Position numbers and translations under genes: made by a program. Positions 16,488-25,693 of a stretch of 64,000 bases of DNA are shown piece after piece (within the stretch, counting starts at the first letter, position 1; each line of letters begins with the position of its first letter). Source of the DNA: Gammaproteobacteria bacterium (GTDB lineage Bacteria > Pseudomonadota > Gammaproteobacteria > Pseudomonadales > Azotimanducaceae); contig JAPOVK010000027.1 of NCBI GenBank assembly GCA_026708185.1, positions 1 through 64,000 of the forward strand, read 5' to 3'. A model generated the notes under the pieces. That model worked only from the letters and a program-made list of their open reading frames with translations. It was not told where the DNA came from and ran no database searches.

Positions 16488-18896
16488 ATGAACCGATTCA
16501 GCAACAAGCGTCTCGCGCGCAATTCCCTCCTCGTTCCAGCCCTGCTTCTCCTCCTTCCGGCATCCTTCGCCCGGGCCCAGTCGATGGCAGAGGAGCAAGA
16601 GCCGATGATCGAGGAAGTGATCGTCACCGCCACATACCGCGAAACCGACCTGATGGACACGGCACAGTCGATCAGTGCCGTGACCGACAGCCTCGTGGAG
16701 GACCTCGGCGGGCAGAGCATGGGCGATATCTTCACCATGGTGCCGGGCTTAAGCATGCAGGGAGGCATCAACGGCGAAAACCGCTATACCGTGCGCGGGG
16801 TGACATCGCAGACCGGCAGCACCGGCTATTTCCTGACCGGCGCCACCATCGGGGTCTACCTGGACGGCACCCCGGTCACCGCGGCACTCGGTCCTGACAA
16901 CCAGGTCAGCGGCACGCTGTTCGACATCGAGCGCGTGGAGGTACTCAAAGGACCCCAGGGGACGCTCTTCGGCGAGGGCTCCCAAGGCGGCACGATCCGC
17001 TACCTCTACAAGCAGCCAGACCCCACCGGATTCGACGCCGCGGTCAACGCGAGCTACTCCAACATGGGCTATTCCAATAAGAACTCCAGGCGCATCGACG
17101 GCATGGTCAACATTCCCTTCGGCGACGGCTTCGCGCTACGCCTCACCGGGTGGGAAGCCGAGACGGCCGGTTACGTCGATGAACTCGGGACCGACGGCGA
17201 GCTAGTCGGAGAGGACACCAACTCGGCGGGGCGCGAAGGCTTCCGGGCGGCTCTGCGCTACGAGGGCGACCGGTTCGCTGTCGCGGGCACGGTCTACAGC
17301 AGCACGCAGGAGACCGACGGAACCCTGAGGACCGTACGCGCATACGAGGCCCCTCCTACGCCCAGCGTCGAAGGCTACGCGAACATTTCCACGGACGACA
17401 TCGACATCTACAGTCTCGTCGTGGAAGTCGACTTCGACTGGGCGAACTTCCAGTCGATGACGTCCTTCACGGACCGGACAAGCCCGTCGGTCATCAACGT
17501 CGAATACTCGGGTTTCTGGGTCCTCGACTTCGTCTACGGCGGGTCGACATTGGCCGCAGGCCACCCGGGCTGCACCCCCGCGCTCTCGTTCGGGTTCTGC
17601 CCCGGATGGCCCGGGTTCTTCAATCTTGCCGTGCCAGGCTCCGTGATTCCGGACGGTCAGAACATCTCGGCATTCGTGGCCTTGGGCAACAACTACAGCG
17701 AACGCATGGTCCAGGAGTTCCGCCTGGTCTCGCCCGGCGATCAGCGGCTGCGCTGGACGGCCGGCGCCTTCTGGAAGGACAGCGAGGACCACAGCCAGAA
17801 CCAGCAGATCAGCTTGTACCACCCCGGCCGCGAGGGCTTCGGCACATTCTTCGACCCCCTGCTGAGCGTCCCCGCCAACACCCACACCGACTTGCTCGAA
17901 GAGTACGCGGTGTTTGGCGAGGTCAGCTACGACCTCACCGAGCAGCTCGAGGTCACCGCGGGCTTAAGGGTGTCCGACCTGCAACAGTACTTCTCGAACA
18001 CGGACTCGGGCACCGACGACACCCCGGTGTCGCCCAAGTTCGTGGTGTCGTGGCGGCCGCTGGACGACATGCTGCTGTACTTCAACTACGCCACCGGGTT
18101 CCGGCCGGGCAACGTCAACAACCACATGGAGTTCAATGTCCGCCAGCTCGAAATCCAGATCGAGCAGGCGATGGCGGCCGGGAACACGGAGGGCGTGCCC
18201 CTGCTGCGCCAGGGCCAGGAACTCTCCCGAGCCCACCGATTCTTCGATGGCGACCATGTATCCAGCTACGAAGTGGGTTTCAAGAGCACGCTTCTGGACG
18301 GCCGAATGGCCGTGCTTGCCTCGGCCTACTATGTCGACTGGGAGGAGATGATCCTGGTCGAAGACGTCCCTGCGCTTCGCGCCCTGACCCCCGGGACGAG
18401 CGTCTACAACACGAACAGCGGCGGCGCCGAAATCCAGGGCTTCGAGATGGAACTGACCGCGTTCGTGACGGAGCGCTTGGCGGTTCGCCTCGCCGGTGAC
18501 GTCGTGGAGACGGAAGTGACGCAGGGGCCGGCGCAGTCTACGGACAGTCCCGAAGGGGCCGAGCTGCTCCACGCGCCGGGCAAGAGCGGCTCGTTGGCGG
18601 TGGACTACACCATCCCGCTGAGCGATGGCTGGAGCATGGTGCTGCACGCCGACCGCGCGTACGTGGCCGAACAGTTCGCCAATACCGAGAACACGCTCGT
18701 CATCCCGAGCTACCAGAAGTCGAACGCCCGGGTCACGCTACGCAGTGCCGACGACAAGTGGCGCGTCGCCGCATACGCCACCAATCTCAGCAACAACGCC
18801 ATCCTAAGCGGCCGAACCCAGCAGCAGGTCTTCTACTGGTACCCGCCACGCCAGGTGGGCATCGAAGTGGGCTACAACGGCAACTTCCGCGACTGA
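16488..18896 (+). CDS. TonB-dependent outer-membrane receptor
   Basis: An 802-residue receptor with a signal peptide ending near SFARAQS and a TonB-box-like EEVIVTA. The plug domain has AQSISAVTDSLVEDL, the YTVRGV element and IERVEVLKGPQGTLFGEGSQGG (about residues 140-165), and a beta-barrel follows with many aromatic-rich strands. These receptors take up iron chelates, B12, glycans or other large ligands. It ends in NFRD rather than the usual terminal aromatic residue. Three PhyH genes follow on the same strand (16, 43 and 14-base gaps), so it is the likely uptake component for whatever these oxygenases modify. Confidence 0.95.
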   Translation: MNRFSNKRLARNSLLVPALLLLLPASFARAQSMAEEQEPMIEEVIVTATYRETDLMDTAQSISAVTDSLVEDLGGQSMGDIFTMVPGLSMQGGINGENRYTVRGVTSQTGSTGYFLTGATIGVYLDGTPVTAALGPDNQVSGTLFDIERVEVLKGPQGTLFGEGSQGGTIRYLYKQPDPTGFDAAVNASYSNMGYSNKNSRRIDGMVNIPFGDGFALRLTGWEAETAGYVDELGTDGELVGEDTNSAGREGFRAALRYEGDRFAVAGTVYSSTQETDGTLRTVRAYEAPPTPSVEGYANISTDDIDIYSLVVEVDFDWANFQSMTSFTDRTSPSVINVEYSGFWVLDFVYGGSTLAAGHPGCTPALSFGFCPGWPGFFNLAVPGSVIPDGQNISAFVALGNNYSERMVQEFRLVSPGDQRLRWTAGAFWKDSEDHSQNQQISLYHPGREGFGTFFDPLLSVPANTHTDLLEEYAVFGEVSYDLTEQLEVTAGLRVSDLQQYFSNTDSGTDDTPVSPKFVVSWRPLDDMLLYFNYATGFRPGNVNNHMEFNVRQLEIQIEQAMAAGNTEGVPLLRQGQELSRAHRFFDGDHVSSYEVGFKSTLLDGRMAVLASAYYVDWEEMILVEDVPALRALTPGTSVYNTNSGGAEIQGFEMELTAFVTERLAVRLAGDVVETEVTQGPAQSTDSPEGAELLHAPGKSGSLAVDYTIPLSDGWSMVLHADRAYVAEQFANTENTLVIPSYQKSNARVTLRSADDKWRVAAYATNLSNNAILSGRTQQQVFYWYPPRQVGIEVGYNGNFRD

Positions 18897-18911
18897 TCCG
18901 AGGAGGATCCC

Positions 18912-19823
18912 ATGGAAGCAGCGACTGCCAACGTGAAGCGCCTGGACGAACTCGCGCGACTCAAGATCGAGCGCAATGCGTTGGAGCTGGAGGCGAACGG
19001 CTACACCGTGGTGGAGGATGCGCTCGATCCCGATCTAACCGCGCGCGGCCTCGAAGCGGCCTTGAACAGCATCGACGAGCGCACGGGCAGACGCCCCAAC
19101 ATCGAGTCCGATGCGGGCTTCGGCGGCTACTGGGTGTGGCGGTACATGCTCTTGAAGGACGCGGCGTTCGAAGAGATCGTGATGGCGGAGAAGGTGCTGG
19201 CGCTGGTCGACTACCTCGTGGGCGATGACTGCATCCTCAGCACGCTGACCTGCCACATCCGGGGCGAGGGCCGCAGCAAGGACTTACCAACCGGCTACCT
19301 GCCGTTGCACGGCGACGATCCGCATCCGCACGCGGGGTTCAACAACTCCGTGACCGTGAACATCTGCCTGACCGACGTGACCGAGGAGTCGGGATGCCTG
19401 GCGTTCGTCCCCGGCAGCCACAAGTTGGCGCGGCAACCGGCGCCGAAGGAGCGTGTGCTGGCAGGGGACGGTGCCAACGACGAGGCGGTGCCGCTCGTGG
19501 CGCCGGCCGGTTCGGCGATCATCTGGCCGTCGCACACTTGGCATGGCTCTTGGGAGTCGCCGTCACCCGGGTTGCGCGTGACCTTGGCCGTGCTCTATGC
19601 CAGGCCCCATCTGCAGCCATATGAACTCTACCGGGAGACCGTGCCGGACGCGGTGCTCGAGCGGAACTCGCCGCGGTTCGCGACGCTAATGGGTATGGAC
19701 ACCATCAGCGGCTGGAACGACAACCAGGACGACTGGCACAAGAAGTGGAGCGACCGGGACCGGTCCCGATATGCACCGCGGGGCGTGGCGGCGAGCGCGG
19801 GTCCGCAAAGCGTCGAGCACTGA
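18912..19823 (+). CDS. Phytanoyl-CoA dioxygenase family protein (PhyH-2)
   Basis: A 303-residue PhyH oxygenase. The iron motif is HGD in PLHGDDPHPHAG (about residue 133), followed by the family segment GCLAFVPGSHKLARQP, the distal His in SHTWHGS and the 2-oxoglutarate Arg in PGLRVTLAVLY. A strong ribosome-binding site (GAGGAGG) precedes the ATG by a few bases. It lies 15 bases after the TonB receptor and 43 bases before PhyH-3, so it is part of the same operon. Its sequence is clearly different from PhyH-1 and PhyH-3, which suggests a different substrate. Confidence 0.93.
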   Translation: MEAATANVKRLDELARLKIERNALELEANGYTVVEDALDPDLTARGLEAALNSIDERTGRRPNIESDAGFGGYWVWRYMLLKDAAFEEIVMAEKVLALVDYLVGDDCILSTLTCHIRGEGRSKDLPTGYLPLHGDDPHPHAGFNNSVTVNICLTDVTEESGCLAFVPGSHKLARQPAPKERVLAGDGANDEAVPLVAPAGSAIIWPSHTWHGSWESPSPGLRVTLAVLYARPHLQPYELYRETVPDAVLERNSPRFATLMGMDTISGWNDNQDDWHKKWSDRDRSRYAPRGVAASAGPQSVEH

Positions 19824-19866
19824 TCCACGTGATGTATATTCCACGGAGTTCCTAGGGAGGGTCGCC

Positions 19867-20799
19867 ATGAGCGAACAGGCGGAGACCGCCGTGGAAGAAA
19901 ACCCGAGAATGGCCTTGCTGGGCGAAAGGGCCAAGGTACTGCAGCCGCTCATGAACAGCGTGCAGAAGAGCAACGGCCTGCTCGGGCCCTACGATGTTGC
20001 CGACCACCTGCAGGCCAGGATCGAGGAACTCGATCTTGCCGATTCCATCGCGCACTTCGAGGCGCACGGCTACGCCGCGATCCCCGACGTTGCCCCGCCC
20101 GAGGAGATGGACGAGCTTCGCGAGGCGATCCACGGCCTGTCCGGCGAGATCACCGTCGGCAACCCCACCCGCGGCGCCTCATATCTACTCGGTCGCCATC
20201 CCGCCATAGACCGGATCGCCACCAACCCCAAGATCCTCGCATTCGCGGAGGTCAGCGTCGGCAACGGGCTGCGCGCCAGCCAGTTCGCCGCGTCCATCAT
20301 GGGCAAGGTGGAAAAGCCGTTCGCCGGCGGCATACACGCCGACCAGAACTGGCTGCCAGCGCCGTTTCCGGAACACAACTGCGTCATCACCTTCTGCATC
20401 CCCTGCGACGGCATGACCGACGAAGAAGGTGCGACGCGCGTCGTCCCCGGATCGCACCTGAAGCGCCGACACCCGACACCCGAAGAGGCCAAGTCGGAGA
20501 CGGTCCCCATCGAGGTCGAGAAAGGCGGCGTGGCCGTCTGGGACGGATCCGTCTGGCACGGCACCGGTTGGCGACGCGTCGACGGCGTGCGCACGGTGCT
20601 CCACGCGACCTATCAACGGCTCTATACGCAGCCCATCGACGACTACACGTACCTGTTGAAGGACGAGGACTACATGGCGTCCGCGCCGGAAGCCATGCGG
20701 GGACTGCTGGGCGAGCGGCTGTTCTTCGGCACTGCCCACGCCGGCAGCATGGTCGACATGGGCAAGTTCACGGAAGCGACGATCCGTTCCAAGCTATAG
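19867..20799 (+). CDS. Phytanoyl-CoA dioxygenase family protein (PhyH-3)
   Basis: A 310-residue PhyH oxygenase starting at ATG 19867 behind AGGGAGGG; the longer ORF frame was rejected because it runs back into the preceding gene. Iron ligands lie in GIHADQNWLPAPFPEHN and VWHGTG; the Arg is in GVRTVLHATYQRLY. It is the close paralogue of PhyH-1 (14946-15827): both have PEHN after HADQNW, the same GSH and WHG segments, and a C-terminal TYLLKDE...YMASAPE...LLG block. It also has an extra N-terminal segment of about 35 residues. It is the third gene of the receptor-PhyH operon. Confidence 0.93.
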   Translation: MSEQAETAVEENPRMALLGERAKVLQPLMNSVQKSNGLLGPYDVADHLQARIEELDLADSIAHFEAHGYAAIPDVAPPEEMDELREAIHGLSGEITVGNPTRGASYLLGRHPAIDRIATNPKILAFAEVSVGNGLRASQFAASIMGKVEKPFAGGIHADQNWLPAPFPEHNCVITFCIPCDGMTDEEGATRVVPGSHLKRRHPTPEEAKSETVPIEVEKGGVAVWDGSVWHGTGWRRVDGVRTVLHATYQRLYTQPIDDYTYLLKDEDYMASAPEAMRGLLGERLFFGTAHAGSMVDMGKFTEATIRSKL

Positions 20800-20813
20800 G
20801 GTGTGATCTCGCG

Positions 20814-21899
20814 GTGCGAACCTTGACCCTGGAAGAGAAGCGAAACCTGTATCTAGACGGCTACATCGTGCTCAGGAAGGCCGTGTCCGACGATCTGGTC
20901 GATGCAGCGAAAGCCCGCATCAAGGCCGCCAAGAAGGGCGAGAGGCTCGGGGGCGAGACAGTCATGACCGATCTCGTCAACGCGTCGAGCATCACGCCGA
21001 TCCTGCATGACGTGATGGGGCAATTCGATCCCCCGACCGCGTGCCAAGTGGGGGTCATCAAGCCCAGTCAGCCAAGCGACCGGTTCAACAACGTCGGCTA
21101 CCGCGACCGCGACATGCCCTACTACGGCGCGCAGACCCACATGGACGGCAGCATCACGATCGCGGCGCCCCAGGAGGTCCAGGAGGGCTCGCCCGAGGAG
21201 ATCTACCGGCGCCACTTCGCCTCCGGGCCGAAGGGCGACCTCGGCCGCAGCCCCGAGGTGATGGGACACAACATGGTGCCGCTGTTCGAGGATCCGGCGA
21301 TGACGCTGGGCCTAGGCAGCTTCACCGCGTTCGTGTTCGTGTGCCTCAACGATCAGACCACGGAAGGCTGCGGCCAGACCGCGCTACTCCGCGGCGCCCA
21401 CCACGACATGGAGCAGTTCTTCCAGTGGCAGTACGCCACCAACGGCCGTCTCGGTCCCGAGGGGCCCGGCTGGCCCCGGCTGAATTACGCGGCACCGAAC
21501 CGCTGCGGGATGGTGTACATGCCGCCGGCCGTCCAGGACAAGTTCGTCGACGAGACCTCCGAGTCCACGCCCGATGGCAGGAAGTGGCCGCGGCCGACGC
21601 AGATCCTCATGGAGCCGGGCGACGCGTGCATCACGTCCTACCACATCCCGCACTCGGGCACGCGCAACGAGAACGGGACGGAGTCCCGCAAGAACATCAT
21701 CTTCCGCATCCGCAACAAGAAGCGCCAGCCGAACGTGGTGGTGAGCGGCGTCACGGACCACCCCGACCGAGGCCAGATGGGCGAGTGGCTCGACTTCGAG
21801 GAAGGCAACGATCCCTGGGAGCGGTCCAAGTACGCCATGTGCAACATGTGGCACGAGTGGGACGGCATGGCCGACGTGGTCGCGGAGGAGAGCGCCTAG
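20814..21899 (+). CDS. Phytanoyl-CoA dioxygenase family protein (PhyH-4, long form)
   Basis: A 361-residue PhyH protein with GTG 20814 as start; the ORF frame extends upstream but overlaps PhyH-3. The HxD motif is HMD in AQTHMDGSITIA (about residue 107), the family core is TEGCGQTALLRGAHHDM, and the distal His lies in ITSYHIPHSGTRNENG. Insertions between the motifs make it longer than the other PhyH proteins here and place it in a different subgroup. It starts 14 bases after PhyH-3 and is the last gene of the operon; the next gene is on the other strand. Confidence 0.88.
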   Translation: MRTLTLEEKRNLYLDGYIVLRKAVSDDLVDAAKARIKAAKKGERLGGETVMTDLVNASSITPILHDVMGQFDPPTACQVGVIKPSQPSDRFNNVGYRDRDMPYYGAQTHMDGSITIAAPQEVQEGSPEEIYRRHFASGPKGDLGRSPEVMGHNMVPLFEDPAMTLGLGSFTAFVFVCLNDQTTEGCGQTALLRGAHHDMEQFFQWQYATNGRLGPEGPGWPRLNYAAPNRCGMVYMPPAVQDKFVDETSESTPDGRKWPRPTQILMEPGDACITSYHIPHSGTRNENGTESRKNIIFRIRNKKRQPNVVVSGVTDHPDRGQMGEWLDFEEGNDPWERSKYAMCNMWHEWDGMADVVAEESA

Positions 21900-21959
21900 C
21901 GGATATCCCGCCCGCACGGCGTCGGCGGCGACGGTCCTCCGGACCACCCGACGCGCAGA

Positions 21960-22575
21960 CTACTCGGTGCCCAACCGCCTCGACACGGATTCGGCGAAGT
22001 TCGCCAGATTCACCAAGCAGTGCGCCACGATGCTCGGGCGAACGCTACGGGTGTACATGGTCGTATAGATCAGGGGAAGGAGCCCCAACGTGCGCACCGG
22101 AATCATCCAAGGGGTGTCAAAGTGGTACACCGAGAAAAGCAGGCTGTGTGCCGCGGGCCTCAGCCGCCCGAACTGGCCGGGCATTCTCGGCAAGAGATAT
22201 CCGCGAAAATAGAGTTCCTCGGTTATGGGAACGAGGATGCCGGTCAGCAGGATGTGTGCAAAGAGGACGATTCCTACGGCCTCCGGGTCCCCTGTCGCCT
22301 GGTACTTCGAGAGGACGCTGACACCAACGAGGGTGGTTTCAAGCCAATGGGTGATCGGTTCAAGGGCCAAAAAATGATGGCGGTCGGCACCAGGATCACG
22401 GGAACCATATGAGATAGCGAGACCAATCGACTGGTCGGTCGTACACGACGACGCCTTCAAGAGACCACCCCCGGTTGCGCCGCTTCTTGGCCAGGTAGTA
22501 GAGCCAGCCTAGCTGCACCGGAATCAGCACGAGGATGTTCGCGAATACGCCGAAGAAGAGCTCCGGCGCCACCAC
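21960..22575 (-). pseudogene. CPBP-family intramembrane metalloprotease, frameshifted twice
   Basis: The C-terminal part carries the CPBP (Abi) signature: ITEELYFRGYLLPRM (the EExxxR motif), the HFDTPW segment and HCLVNL. The N-terminal part (VVAPELFFGVFANILVLIPVQLGWLYYLAKK, then WSRYLIWFP) is in the same overall frame as a TGA at about 22398-22400, after which the hydrophobic reading VILVPTAIIF continues in a second frame. The reading then returns at a run of six A at 22369-22374. Two compensating indels within about 35 bases thus reconstruct a normal membrane protein of about 205 residues. The start near 22575 (GTG) is uncertain. It is either a double sequencing error or a broken gene. Confidence 0.75.
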
Positions 22576-22646
22576 AAAACAATGGGTTAAACGCAATCTA
22601 AGGGACTTGGACAGAGGCGTCCCGGACGAGGCTCGCGCCACCTCCC

Positions 22647-23525
22647 TCAGTTCGCCTCGGCGCCAGGCGCCCTCTTGCGGAACCTGAGCGTCATGCGGTC
22701 GGATTCGCCGATGGAACGGTAGCGGCCCTCGCAGGCCACACGCTCGTCCGCGTCCTCCGCCTCGCCGCACAGGGCGAACGAGGGCGGCAGCGTCCAGACC
22801 CCCGCCTCGTGGTCGTGTGTATCCCGAGGATTGGCATTGATCTCCGATGACGCTTCGAGCACCAGTCCGGCCGCCTCCGCCATCTCGATCACGAGCGCCT
22901 CGGCAACGTAACCAGTCCGCCCGGCCTCGTCCGCGGTCCAGCCCGGCGGGGCGCGGTGCGTGACCAGCCCGAGTACCCCGCCGGGGCGCAGCGCACGGGC
23001 CATCACGCGGAACATCGCGGGCGCGTAGTCGCCACGGATCCAGTTGTGGACGTTGCGGAACGTCACCACCAAATCCAAGGATCCCGGCGGCGCGATCGTC
23101 GTCCGCTCCGGCACGCTCAGCTCCGTCGTGACCACCGCGTCGTACAGTTCTGGCTGCGCCTCGAGCTTCTCGGCGAACCGCTTCTGCGCGCTCTTGCGCC
23201 ACTCGGGCGTGCGATCGGCGGTCATGGCGAAGCCCGCCGCGTAGTAGGCCCCATTGTCGCGGAGCGCAGGCGCGAGGATCTCCGTCCACCAGCCATCGCT
23301 CGGCCAGATCTCGGCAACGCTCGAGTCGGGCGTCAGCCCGAAGAAGGCGAGGACGTCGCGGGGATGCCGGTACTGATCGCGGGCGCGTTTCGCCGGATCC
23401 CGATGCTCGCCGGCAACCGCCGCCTCAAGCCAGTTCCGCGTCGCCGGATCGAGTTCCCCGGCACCGGCGGAGACTCCGAACGGCAGCGCGAGCAGGATCG
23501 CAAGCGCGGTGATGTGCAGGTTCAT
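22647..23525 (-). CDS. Predicted periplasmic methyltransferase (COG4798 type)
   Basis: A 292-residue protein with a Sec signal peptide (ALAILLALPFGVSAGA) and a class I methyltransferase core. A family-typical RDQYRHPRDVLAFFGL precedes SSVAEIWPSDGWWTEILAPAL, the slot of the SAM-binding motif I, although the usual GxGxG is replaced by WPSDGW. LDLVVTFRNVHNW and a segment around LRPGGVLGLV correspond to later motifs. Exported proteins of this type are common in proteobacteria, and their substrate is unknown; how they would obtain SAM outside the cytoplasm is unclear, so catalysis is not assured. It precedes the broken CPBP gene on the same strand. Confidence 0.8.
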   Translation of the reverse strand: MNLHITALAILLALPFGVSAGAGELDPATRNWLEAAVAGEHRDPAKRARDQYRHPRDVLAFFGLTPDSSVAEIWPSDGWWTEILAPALRDNGAYYAAGFAMTADRTPEWRKSAQKRFAEKLEAQPELYDAVVTTELSVPERTTIAPPGSLDLVVTFRNVHNWIRGDYAPAMFRVMARALRPGGVLGLVTHRAPPGWTADEAGRTGYVAEALVIEMAEAAGLVLEASSEINANPRDTHDHEAGVWTLPPSFALCGEAEDADERVACEGRYRSIGESDRMTLRFRKRAPGAEAN

Positions 23526-23703
23526 CAGGCTTGCCTCGCCACGAGGACACGTCCCCTATCGTAGCCGCCACCGAGACTCGTCGGAACCGCGGTCATCGGG
23601 TGCAGCTGCACTGTTCCGATCCCCCCGTCACCGTGTCTGCCCGTGCGTCATGCTATGTTCGCATACGACTCTAGGCTGCACCCGAACAGGGCAGGAGCGC
23701 ACC

Positions 23704-24615
23704 GTGGACATCAGCGAATACGGGGTTTCCCCCAATGCCGACCCCATCGTCCGAGACCTCGTCAAGTACGACCTCCTGAAACACGCGGTGGAACTCCAGG
23801 CCTACGGCATGACCGTCGTGCCGAAGGAGAAGATGGGCGTCGACGACGACTTCGTCGAGCGCCTGCGCGGCGCCATTCTCCGCGCGTGCGAGAAGCGCAA
23901 CGGCGTCGAGATCAATGATCACACCGCGGACGAACCCGACCCCAAGCAGATCGGCAAGAACTCGTGGTACCTCCTGCAGGAGGACGAAGCCTTCGTCGAG
24001 GCCGCCACGAACCCGCGCGTGCTGACGTTGGTGCGATGGTTGTGCGGCCAGAGCGTCTGCCTCACGGCGCAGACCTGGATCATCAAGCCGCCGACGCAGG
24101 AGAAGGTCGACCCCGGCGCCAGCGTCGGCCTGCACAGCGATGCCCACGGCATCCCCCCGGGCGGCGGCCACATCGCCCACATGTGCAACGCGTCGTGGCT
24201 TTGCACCGACTACGAGGGCGCCGAGGACGGTCCCACCGTCTTCGTGCCCGGCAGCCACCACTACGGGCGCGCGACGCTACCCCACGAGTCGTCCATGGGC
24301 TTAAGCGACGACTCCCCGTTCAAGGTGTTCCCGCTCATCGGCGAGGCCGGATCCCTCGCGCTCTGGCACGGGGCCACCTGGCACGGCACGACGCCCCGGA
24401 CCAATCCGGGCCTGCGGGTTACGCTTGTACAGGTGTACATGCGCATGCACATGCGCCCGATCCACATGTGGGATGACGTCTCGCCCCAACTCGTCGAGAA
24501 GTTTCCCGAACTCAAGCGCGTCCTCGGCGAACACACCTATCCGTTCCGGGAGAACGTCGACCGGCCCGAGACGATCGCGCCGTTCATGGCCACGGGCACG
24601 GACCCTTACGCCTGA
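23704..24615 (+). CDS. Phytanoyl-CoA dioxygenase family protein (PhyH-5)
   Basis: A 303-residue PhyH oxygenase; GTG 23704 is the start (MDISEYGVSPN), since the upstream ORF extension lacks family features. The iron motif is HSD in GLHSDAHGIPPGGG (about residue 143), followed by GPTVFVPGSHHYGR, the distal His in ATWHGTTPR and the Arg in PGLRVTLVQVYMRMH. It resembles PhyH-2 in overall layout. It stands alone between a divergent methyltransferase gene and a convergent PhyH gene. Confidence 0.9.
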   Translation: MDISEYGVSPNADPIVRDLVKYDLLKHAVELQAYGMTVVPKEKMGVDDDFVERLRGAILRACEKRNGVEINDHTADEPDPKQIGKNSWYLLQEDEAFVEAATNPRVLTLVRWLCGQSVCLTAQTWIIKPPTQEKVDPGASVGLHSDAHGIPPGGGHIAHMCNASWLCTDYEGAEDGPTVFVPGSHHYGRATLPHESSMGLSDDSPFKVFPLIGEAGSLALWHGATWHGTTPRTNPGLRVTLVQVYMRMHMRPIHMWDDVSPQLVEKFPELKRVLGEHTYPFRENVDRPETIAPFMATGTDPYA

Positions 24616-24703
24616 TATGCAGTGTCATCGCGCTCTAGGACACGGTATTCCCCGATGATCCGCCCCACGGCGGTCGCCCCGGGTCGCCGTCAACGTGATG
24701 CCC

Positions 24704-25555
24704 TCAAAGCCGACTGTTGCGCACCGCCTGATAGAACCGAACCGGGTCTTTGCCTTTGTTGAGAAAGTCGTGACGTCCCATCATTTCCGCCATGCCATCG
24801 CCGAACTCCGCCACAAGCTGTTCTTCGATTTCCGGCGGGTAGCTTTCCATGGGCCGCGCAAAAAGCCGGCAGTAGGTGACATGCAGCAGCACGCGCTCAC
24901 CAGGCAGTGTGCGCGGCCAGTTGCCATGCCAGATCGAGCCGTCCCATACCACTACCGAACCGGGCGAGCATTCGATGGCGATGGCGCCTTCCCTGGCCGC
25001 AACCTCGTCGCTGCTAGGGCTGCGTCGGTGTTCGTGCGATCGGGGTACCACCATGGTCGCGCCGCCTTCGCGGGTGAACTCATCTGTCACCCAGCCACAG
25101 GTGAGCATGAGATTGTGCTCCGGAAATGGCGCTGGCACCCAGGCCTGGTCCGCATGCAGGGAGAGGTCCATTGACGGATCGTTCTGCCCGCGCACGGTCG
25201 AGGCAAGGTTGCTGAGCAGTGAGCCGGGGCCTACAGAAAAGTCCGCCAGCGTCCGAATCTTAGGATTGAGCGCCGTCTCGGCGAACACCGGGTCTTTGTC
25301 CGCCAGCAACGTACCGTAAGGATTGGCCTTCTCCAGAATGACTTTCCGCAGGTGCGCGAAGAATTCCGGCGACGCCGCGTCCCGCACCACCGTATAGCCC
25401 TCATCGGCCAGCTGGCGACAGTTCTCAGCCAAGCCAAACTCCTCAATGCTCGGCGCCAGCTCAGGCGCAATGTCCCGTGCCGGCACAGTGCGTCGACTCA
25501 TGCAGGCGCTGAAGTCGGCCATGGCCTGCTCGAGTGTCGCTACTGGTGTCGTCAT
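24704..25555 (-). CDS. Phytanoyl-CoA dioxygenase family protein (PhyH-6)
   Basis: A 283-residue PhyH oxygenase with HAD in LHADQAWVPAPFPEHN (about residue 134), the core GGATMVVPRSHEHRR, the distal His in SIWHGNWPR and the Arg in PGERVLLHVTYCRLF. It belongs to the same subgroup as PhyH-1 and PhyH-3 by the HADQxW...PFPEHN string, but its C-terminus differs. It is convergent with PhyH-5, with an 88-base gap. The region upstream of its start (25556-25693) is unusually AT-rich for this genome. Confidence 0.92.
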   Translation of the reverse strand: MTTPVATLEQAMADFSACMSRRTVPARDIAPELAPSIEEFGLAENCRQLADEGYTVVRDAASPEFFAHLRKVILEKANPYGTLLADKDPVFAETALNPKIRTLADFSVGPGSLLSNLASTVRGQNDPSMDLSLHADQAWVPAPFPEHNLMLTCGWVTDEFTREGGATMVVPRSHEHRRSPSSDEVAAREGAIAIECSPGSVVVWDGSIWHGNWPRTLPGERVLLHVTYCRLFARPMESYPPEIEEQLVAEFGDGMAEMMGRHDFLNKGKDPVRFYQAVRNSRL

Positions 25556-25693
25556 GTTCCTTCCCTCAGCTGCGTGTAATCACCCGAACTGTATTGTTCG
25601 CTTCAACGCAGCTAGGATCCGTGACACTCGGAGTGATACCGACTGGTCCTAAGAGTGTTTTTTTATTATTTTCAGTATCTTATGGATAGTTTT
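25556..25693. other. AT-rich spacer upstream of PhyH-6
   Basis: This gap contains a T-rich run on the plus strand (GTTTTTTTATTATTTTC near 25658-25674) in an otherwise GC-rich window. It separates the start of PhyH-6 from the 3' end of tRNA-Asp on the same strand. For the minus-strand tRNA transcript the run reads as A, so it is not a normal intrinsic terminator for it. It may carry the PhyH-6 promoter. Confidence 0.4.

Noticed and set aside
25651-25674. T-run as an intrinsic terminator for the tRNAs
   Set aside because: The tRNAs are on the minus strand, where the run reads A; no GC hairpin precedes it in that direction.
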